From Clostridia bacterium (lineage in GTDB: Bacteria > Bacillota > Clostridia > Christensenellales > DTU072): a stretch of DNA of 17,710 nt. The DNA lies in the NCBI GenBank assembly GCA_028701415.1, contig JAQVQU010000028.1, forward strand, positions 1-17,710. The letters run 5' to 3'. A model generated the notes under the pieces. That model did not search any database and was not told the origin of the DNA. It saw only the letters and a list, made by a program, of their open reading frames with translations. Within the stretch, counting starts at the first letter, position 1. Each line of letters begins with the position of its first letter. This document shows, one piece after another, positions 9,044 through 15,906 of this stretch. A program made the translations under genes and the position numbers.

Positions 9044-9832
9044 ATGAAATATTTTTCGGATGATAAGTTTACTCTATATTTAGGCGACTCTTTTCGAGTA
9101 TTGGGCATCATTGAAGAAAAGACGATAGATATGATTTTTGCCGATCCTCCTTATTTTTTATCTAATAACGGGATCTCGTGCCAAGCAGGAAAAATGGTGT
9201 CGGTTAATAAAGCTTCTTGGGACGCTACGGCAATGACTGCGACTCAGAAAATCAACTATTATCGAAAATGGTTAAGTCTATGTAGTAAAGTCTTAAAGGA
9301 TAACGGTACGATTTGGATTAGTGGCACTATGCATAATATATATTACATTGGTGTTGCCTTGGAATATGAAGGGTTTTCAATAATCAATAATGTTACTTGG
9401 AAAAAAACAAATCCGGTACCCAACATTTCATGCAGAGCTTTTACTCATTCTACGGAAACTATTTTATGGGCTAGGAAACAACTTACTAAAAGTAAAAGAG
9501 GAAAGCATTTTTTTAACTACACTTTAATGAAGGAAGATAATAATAACAAACAAATGAAAGATGTTTGGGATTTTTCTACGGTCCCAAAATCAGAAAAGAA
9601 ATATGGTAAACACCCAACCCAAAAACCACTTTCTTTACTACTTAGAATAATAAAGGCATCGACTCAGGAAAACGACTTAGTTCTTGACCCTTTTAATGGG
9701 AGCGGAACTACTGGCATCGCATCTACAATTTTAAACAGAAAATACATAGGTATAGACAATGTAGTGGAGTATTTAGAATTATCCCAAAAAAGATATGAGG
9801 AGATTAAGAATGAAAAGAGAAAAAAGTTTTGA
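9044..9832 (+). CDS. dpnA: DpnA-like beta-class adenine DNA methyltransferase
   Basis: The motif order is that of a beta-class N6/N4 methylase: DPPY (34-37) near the N-terminus, KHPTQKP at 189-195, then the S-adenosylmethionine-binding DPFNGSGTT (215-223) near the C-terminus. The whole 262 residues fit DpnA, the second methylase of the pneumococcal DpnII system, which also methylates GATC in single-stranded DNA and protects incoming transforming DNA. It starts one base after the stop of the first methylase and has no strong ribosome binding site of its own, so translation is probably coupled. The last 23 bases overlap the endonuclease gene. Activity on single-stranded DNA is known for DpnA and only inferred here. 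Confidence 0.92.
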   Translation: MKYFSDDKFTLYLGDSFRVLGIIEEKTIDMIFADPPYFLSNNGISCQAGKMVSVNKASWDATAMTATQKINYYRKWLSLCSKVLKDNGTIWISGTMHNIYYIGVALEYEGFSIINNVTWKKTNPVPNISCRAFTHSTETILWARKQLTKSKRGKHFFNYTLMKEDNNNKQMKDVWDFSTVPKSEKKYGKHPTQKPLSLLLRIIKASTQENDLVLDPFNGSGTTGIASTILNRKYIGIDNVVEYLELSQKRYEEIKNEKRKKF

Positions 9833-10685
9833 TGAATGGTTGTCAACTTTCAGCAATAACATTGCAACATTTTCTTACTATACTGACTTTAGAAAAGTAT
9901 ACAAGAATGTTGAGGCTATCAAAGTGGAGCTTAATATGTTGAATAGCTTAATAGGTTCAAAAAATATTGAAAAGGATTTTATAGATATTGTTTCAAGATA
10001 TCCCGAGGTGCTAACAGCAATACCAATTCTGATTGCAAAAAGAGAAAGTGAAATTAAGATTTCTGAGCCAGATAAAGATTATCTTTTTGTTTTTTCTAAA
10101 GTAAAAAACAGTTTGGGCGAGTATGTAAGCTTTATGCGTGAAACTGGCCTTTTTGATTTATTGCAGAACCATTTAATCAACAATTTGATAGATTATGTTA
10201 TTGGCGTTGAAGTGGGGATGGATACTAACGCTCGAAAAAATAGAACGGGGCATACAATGGAGGATCTAGTTGAATTATATCTTGTATCAAAAGGTTTAGA
10301 AAGAGATAAAACATATTTTAAGGAAATGACAAAGTCAGAGATTGAAGAAAGATTCGGGATAGATTTAGGGAGAATTTCAAATGATGGAAAAACAGAAAAA
10401 AGGTTTGATTTTGTCGTATTAAATAAAGGAATCATCTATGCTATAGAAGTTAATTTTTACACAGGAGGCGGTTCTAAGCTAAACGAGACTGCTCGGAGCT
10501 ATAAACAGCTAGCATTGGAGGCTAGAGAAATTCCAAAATTTAAGTTTATTTGGATAACAGATGGTATAGGTTGGAAAAACGCAAAACATAATCTTGAAGA
10601 AACATATGATGTGTTAGAAGATGTGGCAAATTTGCAAGACTTAAAGGATGGATTTTTCGATAATTATTTTGACATAGAAAAATAA
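9810..10685 (+). CDS. dpnB: DpnII-type restriction endonuclease (GATC)
   Basis: This 291-residue protein closely resembles DpnII (about 288 residues) along its length: FDEWLST (7-13), YYTDFRKVYKNV (23-34), NSLIGSKNI (45-53), LLQNHLINNLIDYV (117-130), GVEVGMDTNARKNRTG (132-147), KRFDFVV (197-203), IEVNFY (212-217) and GSKLNETARSYK (221-232). It should cut unmethylated GATC. The D200...E213-V-N215 arrangement looks like a PD-(D/E)xK-type centre in which Asn takes the place of the usual Lys, as I recall it in DpnII too. An in-frame ATG at 9795 exists, but GAGGAG (9797-9802) lies 7 bases before the ATG at 9810, and the resulting N-terminus MKREKSFDEWLST matches DpnII, so 9810 is the start. No good terminator follows; 10686-10755 contains no gene. 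Confidence 0.95.
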   Translation: MKREKSFDEWLSTFSNNIATFSYYTDFRKVYKNVEAIKVELNMLNSLIGSKNIEKDFIDIVSRYPEVLTAIPILIAKRESEIKISEPDKDYLFVFSKVKNSLGEYVSFMRETGLFDLLQNHLINNLIDYVIGVEVGMDTNARKNRTGHTMEDLVELYLVSKGLERDKTYFKEMTKSEIEERFGIDLGRISNDGKTEKRFDFVVLNKGIIYAIEVNFYTGGGSKLNETARSYKQLALEAREIPKFKFIWITDGIGWKNAKHNLEETYDVLEDVANLQDLKDGFFDNYFDIEK

Positions 10686-10731
10686 CAGAAAGCATGCCCA
10701 TTACTTTTAGAGAAATAACAAGAGAGAATCC

Positions 10732-10751
10732 GTATATTAATATTAATATAC
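10732..10751. promoter_or_regulatory. 20-bp perfect AT-rich palindrome, candidate operator
   Basis: GTATATTAATATTAATATAC is a perfect 20-bp palindrome, centred between 10741 and 10742, ending 4 bp before the -35 of the next operon's promoter. It has no T-tract, so it is a poor terminator for the restriction operon. Its place and perfect symmetry suit a dimeric regulator, which is inferred. Confidence 0.5.
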
Positions 10752-10755
10752 CGTC

Positions 10756-10784
10756 TTGAAAATCGTATGATTTAATAGTATTAT
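10756..10784 (+). promoter_or_regulatory. Sigma-A-like promoter of the SCP2-like/aminotransferase operon
   Basis: TTGAAA (10756-10761), exactly 17 bp, TATTAT (10779-10784). The leader is about 105 bases and includes a T-tract near the start (10798-10806) and an 8-bp inverted repeat AATCAAAT (10851-10858) / ATTTGATT (10873-10880), ending 3 bases before the ribosome binding site AAGGAGG (10884-10890). Confidence 0.65.
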
Positions 10785-10896
10785 GTTATATAAGGGGTTT
10801 TTTTTTATTACAATTTTTTAGAATTCAGATAAAAGAAAGCCAAAAAAGAGAATCAAATCAGAAGTGATATATATTTGATTATTAAGGAGGTTAGAA

Positions 10897-11661
10897 ATGT
10901 CAGAAAGAGCAAAAGCCTTTACAAATTTCTTTGCAGCTATGGGCACTCTCGAAAAGTATGTGGAACTCGTCCCAGAGGCGAAAGAGGTAGCAAAAAAGGA
11001 CAACGTAACAGTGCGTTTTAAAGTAACCGATGGACCAGATGGAATTTTAGTTTTTCAAGATGGTACCGTACAGGCGCTTGAATATGATGGCAGAAAAGCC
11101 GATATAGTTATTGCCTGTAAGACCCCTGAGTATTTCAATCAAGTAGTCGATGGAAAGGTAACTCCTATCCCGCAACTTCCTGGGATACTAAAAGCTTTGA
11201 AATTCATGGGTAAGCCAGAAAGTCCTTTCAATGTACTAACTAAGGGAATGGCCGATGTTTTGAGAAGGACGGAATTTAAAAACGAAGAAGAGAAAAAGAT
11301 CACGACTATATTGTCCTTTTATACTATGGTTGCCGGAGTTGCTCAGGTAGGGAATCATGATGAAATTGCTCAGCATGCAATGAAGAGAATGGTTGACGGA
11401 GAAGTTTCCGTTGGCATTAGAGACGTGTGCTATGCAACTTTAATAAAGAAAGATGGGAAACTTGTTGCAGTAAAACAAAAATCTGAACGTCCAAGATCAT
11501 TTATGACATTTGGAGATATTGATACAGCATATGGTTTAATAAGTGGGCAGGTAGATGCAATGACATGTATAAGCAAAGGCACCCTTGAAACCTCGGGTCA
11601 CATGCTTATGCTCGATAATGTGAACAAGGTTTTGAACCGTGTTCCTATGTACTTGAAATAA
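10897..11661 (+). CDS. SCP2-like (sterol carrier protein 2 fold) protein, probably two lobes
   Basis: The 254-residue protein has no signal peptide or membrane segment and should be cytoplasmic. Residues about 36-115 (VTVRFKVTDGPDG, then ADIVIACKTPEYFNQVVDGK at 68-87) and about 200-254 (FGDIDTAYGLISGQVDAMTC followed by a C-terminal helix ending in VPMYL) both look like the beta-strand-then-helix plan of SCP2 domains, which bind lipids or other hydrophobic ligands in a cavity. I read this as a duplicated or paired SCP2-like fold, a weak-similarity judgement. It is the first gene of a two-gene operon, 16 bases before a class III PLP enzyme. A role in binding the substrate or product of that enzyme is inference. 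AAGGAGG lies 6 bases before the start. Confidence 0.65.
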   Translation: MSERAKAFTNFFAAMGTLEKYVELVPEAKEVAKKDNVTVRFKVTDGPDGILVFQDGTVQALEYDGRKADIVIACKTPEYFNQVVDGKVTPIPQLPGILKALKFMGKPESPFNVLTKGMADVLRRTEFKNEEEKKITTILSFYTMVAGVAQVGNHDEIAQHAMKRMVDGEVSVGIRDVCYATLIKKDGKLVAVKQKSERPRSFMTFGDIDTAYGLISGQVDAMTCISKGTLETSGHMLMLDNVNKVLNRVPMYLK

Positions 11662-11677
11662 ATAAGGAGGAAGGAAA

Positions 11678-12937
11678 ATGACTTACACATATAATAAAAA
11701 TGTGCAGACCATGATTAGAGCCGGAAGAGTAATTCCGAGCGGAGTATATGGGCATTTAGGCCCAGCTGAAGGATGTATGATACCTTCTTCTTCATATCCG
11801 TTTTTTGCCGCAAAAGCAAAGGGCGCTGAAATATGGGATCCAGATGGAAATAGGTTTATTGACTATATGTGTGCATATGGCCCAAATATTCAAGGATACT
11901 GTGACCCTGATGTAGATGCTGCTGCAATTGAACAAATTAAACTGGGTAATTGCACTACATTGCCATCAACTGTCATGGTGGATTTTGCTGAGTATTTGAC
12001 CAATCTTGTACATAAGGACTGGGCCTTCTTTTGTAAAAACGGAGGAGACGTTACATCTTTCTCAATAATGATTTCTCGTTACTACACTGGAAAGAAAAAG
12101 ATTATTTTTGTTAAAAATTACTACCATGGCGTAGCTCCTTGGACACAACATCCAGATACTCCTGGAACGATTGAGGATGATTGCAAACACGGACTATATG
12201 TAAAGTTTAATGACATTGAAGATCTTAAGAGAACGATAGAAGCTAATAAGGATGATATAGCATGTTTCATAGCTACCCCCTATATGCATGGAAACTTTGT
12301 GGATAATGAACTTCCGGAGGAAGGATATTGGAAGCAAGTTAGAGAGCTCTGTACAAAATACGGGATAGTTATGATAATAGATGATATACGTTGCGGTTTC
12401 CGTTTAAGTCTTGAAGGATCGGATAGATACTTTGGATTTGACGCAGACTTAATTACATTCTGTAAGGCTCTTGCAAACGGCTATAACGTATCAGCTCTTT
12501 GCGGTAAGGAATTTCTTAAGGGCGCAGCTAGTACCGTTCCATATACAGGTTCTTATTGGATGAGCGCAGTTCCTTTTGCGGCTGGTCTTGCCAACTTAAA
12601 GAAGCTAGAAGCCAACAATGCTTGTCAACATTTCTTTGACATGGGAACAAGACTGGTTACAGGACTAGAAAAAGCAGCTAAACAAAGAAATATTCCATTG
12701 GTATCCTCTGGTCATCCAGCAATGTTCTATCTTAGAATTCAAGACGAACTTGGCAATTTTAGGCTTCATCAAGAATGGGTAGCAGAGTGCGTTAAGAGAG
12801 GGGTATTCATAACTAATCACCATAACCACTTTATTTGTATGGCCATGACTCCCGCAATAATAGATGAAACAATAGCTATTTGTACCGAGGGTATGGATGT
12901 GTTAGTGAAGAATCACCCTGAAGAATTTAAAAAATAA
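11678..12937 (+). CDS. Class III PLP enzyme, glutamate-1-semialdehyde aminomutase-like
   Basis: This 419-residue protein has the layout of class III aminotransferases nearest glutamate-1-semialdehyde 2,1-aminomutase: WDPDGNRFIDYMCAYGPNI (53-71), the phosphate-binding turn NGGDVT (121-126), YYHG (148-151), the Asp that holds the pyridine nitrogen in IIDDIRCGFR (233-242), and the PLP lysine K263 in FCKALANG. In true HemL the corresponding stretch is usually D-E-V-x-T-G-F-R and the turn N-S-G-T-E-A; both are altered here, and no heme gene is nearby, so a different amino or keto substrate is more likely. AGGAGG sits 7 bases before the ATG. It is co-transcribed with the SCP2-like gene and followed by a strong terminator. 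The fold and cofactor are secure; the reaction is not known. Confidence 0.85.
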   Translation: MTYTYNKNVQTMIRAGRVIPSGVYGHLGPAEGCMIPSSSYPFFAAKAKGAEIWDPDGNRFIDYMCAYGPNIQGYCDPDVDAAAIEQIKLGNCTTLPSTVMVDFAEYLTNLVHKDWAFFCKNGGDVTSFSIMISRYYTGKKKIIFVKNYYHGVAPWTQHPDTPGTIEDDCKHGLYVKFNDIEDLKRTIEANKDDIACFIATPYMHGNFVDNELPEEGYWKQVRELCTKYGIVMIIDDIRCGFRLSLEGSDRYFGFDADLITFCKALANGYNVSALCGKEFLKGAASTVPYTGSYWMSAVPFAAGLANLKKLEANNACQHFFDMGTRLVTGLEKAAKQRNIPLVSSGHPAMFYLRIQDELGNFRLHQEWVAECVKRGVFITNHHNHFICMAMTPAIIDETIAICTEGMDVLVKNHPEEFKK

Positions 12938-12960
12938 ATTTATTTTGTTACATAATACTT

Positions 12961-12989
12961 AAAGCCTGCCAACTGGCAGGCTTTTAATT
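12961..12989 (+). terminator. Rho-independent terminator of the SCP2-like/aminotransferase operon
   Basis: A perfect 10-bp stem AAAGCCTGCC (12961-12970) / GGCAGGCTTT (12975-12984) with a 4-base loop AACT, followed by a short T-rich tail. It begins 23 bases after the stop codon. The A-tract on the left arm means it could also work on the minus strand. Confidence 0.88.
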
Positions 12990-13021
12990 GTCCTATTTTT
13001 TGGACTTTCTCAAGACAACAT

Positions 13022-13050
13022 TTCGGAATGACACAATTATTTGGTATAAT
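13022..13050 (+). promoter_or_regulatory. Extended -10 promoter of rmuC
   Basis: TATAAT at 13045-13050 is preceded by TG at 13042-13043 (TGGTATAAT, an extended -10) and, 17 bp upstream, by a weak -35 TTCGGA (13022-13027). Transcription would begin about 20 bases before the rmuC start. Confidence 0.65.
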
Positions 13051-13077
13051 ATTCGTATACTATAATATGGAGGGAAT

Positions 13078-14307
13078 ATGGAGTTAACTTTACTAATAAT
13101 ATCGATAATTTTGTGTGTCGCATCTTTTGTCGTGTCGCTACTTGTTTATTTAAAGATTAGAACATTTAAAGGGGAGAATTCGGAAACAGAAGCGATTAAG
13201 GGGGTCGAATTTAAATTGGAAGGATTAAAAGGTTACTTTGAATCCTTTTCAAAAACAATTAAGGAATGGACTGATCAAACAACAACTGGTCTTTCCCAAA
13301 GACTACTTGAACTTCAATCTCAGAACTCCAACAGCATGGAGTCTTTGCAAAAGGAGGTCAAGCTAGAGCTTAAGGAGCTTAGAGAGGGAAATGAAAAACA
13401 GCTTGATTTGATGCGCAATACGGTTGATGAAAAAATGACTAAAACTCTTAATGAAAGGATAGAGATTTCTTTTAAGTCAGTGACAGACAGGTTGCAAGGG
13501 TTACATGAAAAAATGGGGGAGATGAACAAGCTTTCAACAGGAATTACCGATTTAAACAAATTACTATCTAATACAAAAACCCGTGGCAACTGGGGTGAAG
13601 CAAATCTTGAAATGATAATAGACGATATTCTAACTTCTGAACTATATGAGAAGCAATTTAACTGTGGGGCAAAGAAAAGCGACGCGGTAGACTTTGCCAT
13701 TAAACTTCCAGGACAAGATGGTATAAATGAAGTATATTTGCCAATTGATTCAAAGTTTCCAACAGAATCTTATGTTCAACTCGTAGAAAGTCGAAGCGAG
13801 GGAGATAAGGGGAAGACAGAGAAATACCTTAAAGAACTTAAAGCATCTTTAATTAGGGAAGCAAAAAGCATATCTTTAAAGTATATAAATGTTCCATATA
13901 CGACTGACTTTGCAATAATGTTTCTGCCATCAGAAGGGTTGTATGCGGAGGTAATGAGTATATCTGGCCTAGCTCAAGATGTTCAAAAGGATTTTAAAAT
14001 AGTAATCTCTGGCCCGACAACAATATCAGCCCTTCTTCAATCCTTACGTATTGGGTTTAAGACTTTGCAAATTCAGAAGAACAGTGCGGATATTGTTGCA
14101 ATGCTTAAAGGTTTCTCTAAAGATTTTGATAAATTTGTTGATAGTCTCTCTAAGACCAAGAATCAACTAGATAGGGTGAGTCAATCTATTGATGATACTT
14201 ACAATAGGAGCGGTAAAATAAAAAGCCAGCTTGATAATATTGGGAGAATTGGAGAAGAAGATTCCTCCTCTCAAATAGATTCGGGCTCGGGGATAGAGAA
14301 TGAATAA
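13078..14307 (+). CDS. rmuC: DNA recombination protein RmuC
   Basis: Residues 2-26 form one N-terminal membrane helix, followed by a long coiled coil (about 35-160) and the RmuC core: NTKTRGNWGE (165-174), LPIDSKFP (221-228), TDFAIMFLPSEGLYAEV (276-292) and ISGPTTISALLQSLRIGF (310-327). RmuC proteins limit sequence inversions and rearrangements between short inverted repeats and have a predicted nuclease-like fold; the exact reaction is not settled. At 409 residues the length is normal for the family. GGAGG (13069-13073) lies close, 4 bases before the ATG, and the N-terminal helix begins at once, supporting this start. It is a single-gene unit with its own promoter and terminator. The last residues are acidic and Ser-rich, likely disordered. 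Confidence 0.93.
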   Translation: MELTLLIISIILCVASFVVSLLVYLKIRTFKGENSETEAIKGVEFKLEGLKGYFESFSKTIKEWTDQTTTGLSQRLLELQSQNSNSMESLQKEVKLELKELREGNEKQLDLMRNTVDEKMTKTLNERIEISFKSVTDRLQGLHEKMGEMNKLSTGITDLNKLLSNTKTRGNWGEANLEMIIDDILTSELYEKQFNCGAKKSDAVDFAIKLPGQDGINEVYLPIDSKFPTESYVQLVESRSEGDKGKTEKYLKELKASLIREAKSISLKYINVPYTTDFAIMFLPSEGLYAEVMSISGLAQDVQKDFKIVISGPTTISALLQSLRIGFKTLQIQKNSADIVAMLKGFSKDFDKFVDSLSKTKNQLDRVSQSIDDTYNRSGKIKSQLDNIGRIGEEDSSSQIDSGSGIENE

Positions 14308-14337
14308 ACTATAATTTCATTAGTGGATTAAGTAATG

Positions 14338-14369
14338 CCCCAGCTCAAATATTGCTGGGGATTTTTTTT
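14338..14369 (+). terminator. Rho-independent terminator of rmuC
   Basis: CCCCAGC (14338-14344) and GCTGGGG (14354-14360) form a perfect 7-bp GC-rich stem with a 9-base loop, followed by A and eight T (14362-14369). It starts 30 bases after the rmuC stop. Confidence 0.95.
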
Positions 14370-14423
14370 GTAATACAATTTATATTTAAAATTTTCTATA
14401 AGGTTTTTCCGCAAAAAAAATTA

Positions 14424-14722
14424 TTATAATGCATCTCTATTTTGGGAAGGTTCATTTTCGGGAGAAGAGTTCTTCTTTCCATCTATGAAAAAAGACAATT
14501 ATAATGCATCTCTATTTTGGGAAGGTTCATTTTCGGGAGAAGAGTTCTTCTTTCCATCTATGAAAAAAGACAATTATAATGCATATCTATTTTTGCAAGG
14601 TTCATTTATGTAGGATAGTCCTTCTTTCCTTCTGCGAAAAAAGACAGTGATAATATATTTCTATTCTTTTGGAGGTTCGTTTTCGGGAGAAGAGTCCTTC
14701 TTTTTTTCTATATTTGCAGTTA
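14424..14722. repeat. 75-bp tandem repeat array overlapping the 3' end of the DUF4349 gene
   Basis: Four head-to-tail units begin at 14424, 14499, 14574 and 14648. Units 1 and 2 are identical over all 75 bases; unit 3 is diverged; unit 4 is further diverged, one base shorter in register, and contains the last 20 or so codons of the minus-strand DUF4349 gene. Bases 14401-14423 look like the worn end of a further unit. Read on the minus strand, units 1 and 2 still spell KKNSSPENEP, matching KKDSSPENEP at the real C-terminus, then run to TAA. Each of units 1 and 2 holds a small AGAAG/CTTCT hairpin. The array thus looks like repeated duplication of a gene's tail into the space between two convergent genes. 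Apart from the rmuC terminator, 14308-14660 holds nothing else I can name. Confidence 0.9.
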
Positions 14723-15584
14723 CAGGATTATTTTTTATCTTATTTTTTTTATTCGGAATCTTATGGAAGGGCTTTTGCCTTTTCTTAAAGCGAATCCCAA
14801 ATATTATTATCCCTCCTAATGGAACAATAACTAGCAACCAGGGGAAGATTGCAATGACTGCAAGTCCTAAGAACTGGAAGAATTTCCCAAGAGCCTCCCA
14901 AGCACCAGTTAACGTCCCGCCAGCTCTTTCACCATAGCTTGGGTCTGGAGAAGGGGTATATGTTTTATTTAATCTTATTGTAACTTTGCTATAATCAACT
15001 AAACTATCAAAGCTATTAAGCTCTCCATTAAGGCGGGCTATTTCAGTATTGATTTCAGCAATACGCCTGATAGCATCTAACGGAACAATGCTTTCATCCT
15101 CTAAATAGGTTGTCAAAAGGGTTTTTTCTTCGTCTAGAGCTGTTATTTGGTCCTCTTTGCTCTGATAAGTCAAAGAAATATCTGTTGCGGTTTTTTCTAA
15201 ACTCATTGCATCAGACGAAATTCCTTCAGTTATGTCAGCGATAAAAGCATCTAACCTTTCAGTTTTTACACGAACGACAAAAAAGGCATAAGAAGAAGAC
15301 ACACTTTCAGTATCAAACCATTCATCCGAATTTAAGGATGCTTTAATTTTTGCGACTTGTTCATCAAATTCGATGACATTTAAGGATACATCAGCAGAAT
15401 AGATTATTTTTCTATCTGGAGTAGATTCTGATCCGGTATCGTCTTGGCTCTCTTCGGCTGGGGCCCCCATTTCTGGGGAAACATCATTGTTTGCAATATC
15501 TTGCGCGCTACTACAAGCATAAAGTGTAGATAGAGAAAATACCATTAATAAAACAATAAGAACAACTAGTGCTTTTCTTTTCAT
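14661..15584 (-). CDS. DUF4349 lipoprotein with C-terminal membrane helix
   Basis: Residues 1-24 form a lipoprotein-type signal (MKRKALVVLIVLLMVFSLST followed by LYAC), with C24 the likely lipidated cysteine, although Tyr at -2 is unusual in a lipobox. A disordered acidic linker (27-58) leads into a DUF4349 domain: KIIYSADVSLNV (59-70), a central helical stretch (125-195) that should form a coiled coil, and SLVDYSKVTIRLN (194-206). A hydrophobic helix at about 235-264 and a basic tail (FKKRQK, KKNKIK) put the C-terminus inside the cell. The family is widespread in Gram-positive bacteria and has no established function. GGGAGGA (15590-15596) lies 5 bases before the start. The last 20 codons lie in the 75-bp tandem array, so tail length may vary between strains. 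Confidence 0.88.
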   Translation of the reverse strand: MKRKALVVLIVLLMVFSLSTLYACSSAQDIANNDVSPEMGAPAEESQDDTGSESTPDRKIIYSADVSLNVIEFDEQVAKIKASLNSDEWFDTESVSSSYAFFVVRVKTERLDAFIADITEGISSDAMSLEKTATDISLTYQSKEDQITALDEEKTLLTTYLEDESIVPLDAIRRIAEINTEIARLNGELNSFDSLVDYSKVTIRLNKTYTPSPDPSYGERAGGTLTGAWEALGKFFQFLGLAVIAIFPWLLVIVPLGGIIIFGIRFKKRQKPFHKIPNKKNKIKNNPVTANIEKKKDSSPENEPPKE

Positions 15585-15621
15585 AAAAGTCCTCCCATTC
15601 GAATCCCTAATACCATATCTA

Positions 15622-15651
15622 ATTATATGCGCTTTAATTAAACATAGTCAA
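15622..15651 (-). promoter_or_regulatory. Sigma-A-like promoter of the DUF4349 gene
   Basis: On the minus strand TTGACT (15646-15651), an 18-bp spacer, and a perfect TATAAT (15622-15627), about 37 bases before the start codon. It shows the gene can be transcribed independently of the DUF2804 gene upstream. Confidence 0.75.
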
Positions 15652-15747
15652 GTTAGATGAATAACGGGGAAAAGGGTGGGATTCTATAAAAATATATTTA
15701 ATATATCCACACCAAAGACTTTTTTTAAATAAACGTGGTGATTACAG

Positions 15748-15877
15748 GGCAACGGAACATAATGGGAGGAAACACTTACAGTTTTCTCCTAAAAACTCTC
15801 AGCTTGGGATTACAACTCTGAGAGTGAGGCAACGGAACATAATGGGAGAAAACACTCACAGTTTTCTCCTAATAACT
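15748..15877. repeat. Pair of 50-bp hairpin repeats (80-bp period) around a third hairpin
   Basis: A 50-bp sequence at 15748-15797 recurs at 15828-15877 with 4 differences, the last at its very end. Both share GGCAACGGAACATAATGGGA and each forms a hairpin: 15763-15791 and 15843-15871 (9-bp core stem, 7-base loop). The single stem difference turns a G-U pair into A-U, and another difference is in the loop. Between them ACTCTCAG (15795-15802) pairs perfectly with CTGAGAGT (15818-15825). GATTACA precedes copy 1 directly and a matching GGATTACA precedes copy 2 by a longer insert. No T-tract follows any hairpin. The element lies between two minus-strand genes and might be a structured RNA, a processing or transcript-end signal, or a mobile REP-like repeat; I recognise no known family. 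Confidence 0.7.
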
Positions 15878-15906
15878 TTATAAATTTTATTAATTACTTT
15901 TAAAAA

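Noticed and set aside
9795..9809. Upstream ATG for the endonuclease
   Set aside because: The ribosome binding site lies within this stretch and the protein matches DpnII only from the ATG at 9810.
10732..10751. Terminator of the restriction operon
   Set aside because: The palindrome is almost all A/T and has no T-tract after it.
14424..14722. CRISPR array
   Set aside because: The 75-bp units are directly adjacent with no unique spacers, the whole unit repeats, and no cas gene is present.
14647..14937. 96-residue hydrophobic plus-strand frame
   Set aside because: It is antisense to the membrane helix and tail of the DUF4349 protein, which explains its hydrophobic look.
15748..15877. Known riboswitch (for example a two-hairpin guanidine type)
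   Set aside because: The loops lack the ACGR motif and I can match no known consensus; it also sits between genes rather than clearly in a 5' leader, as a strong promoter lies downstream of it.
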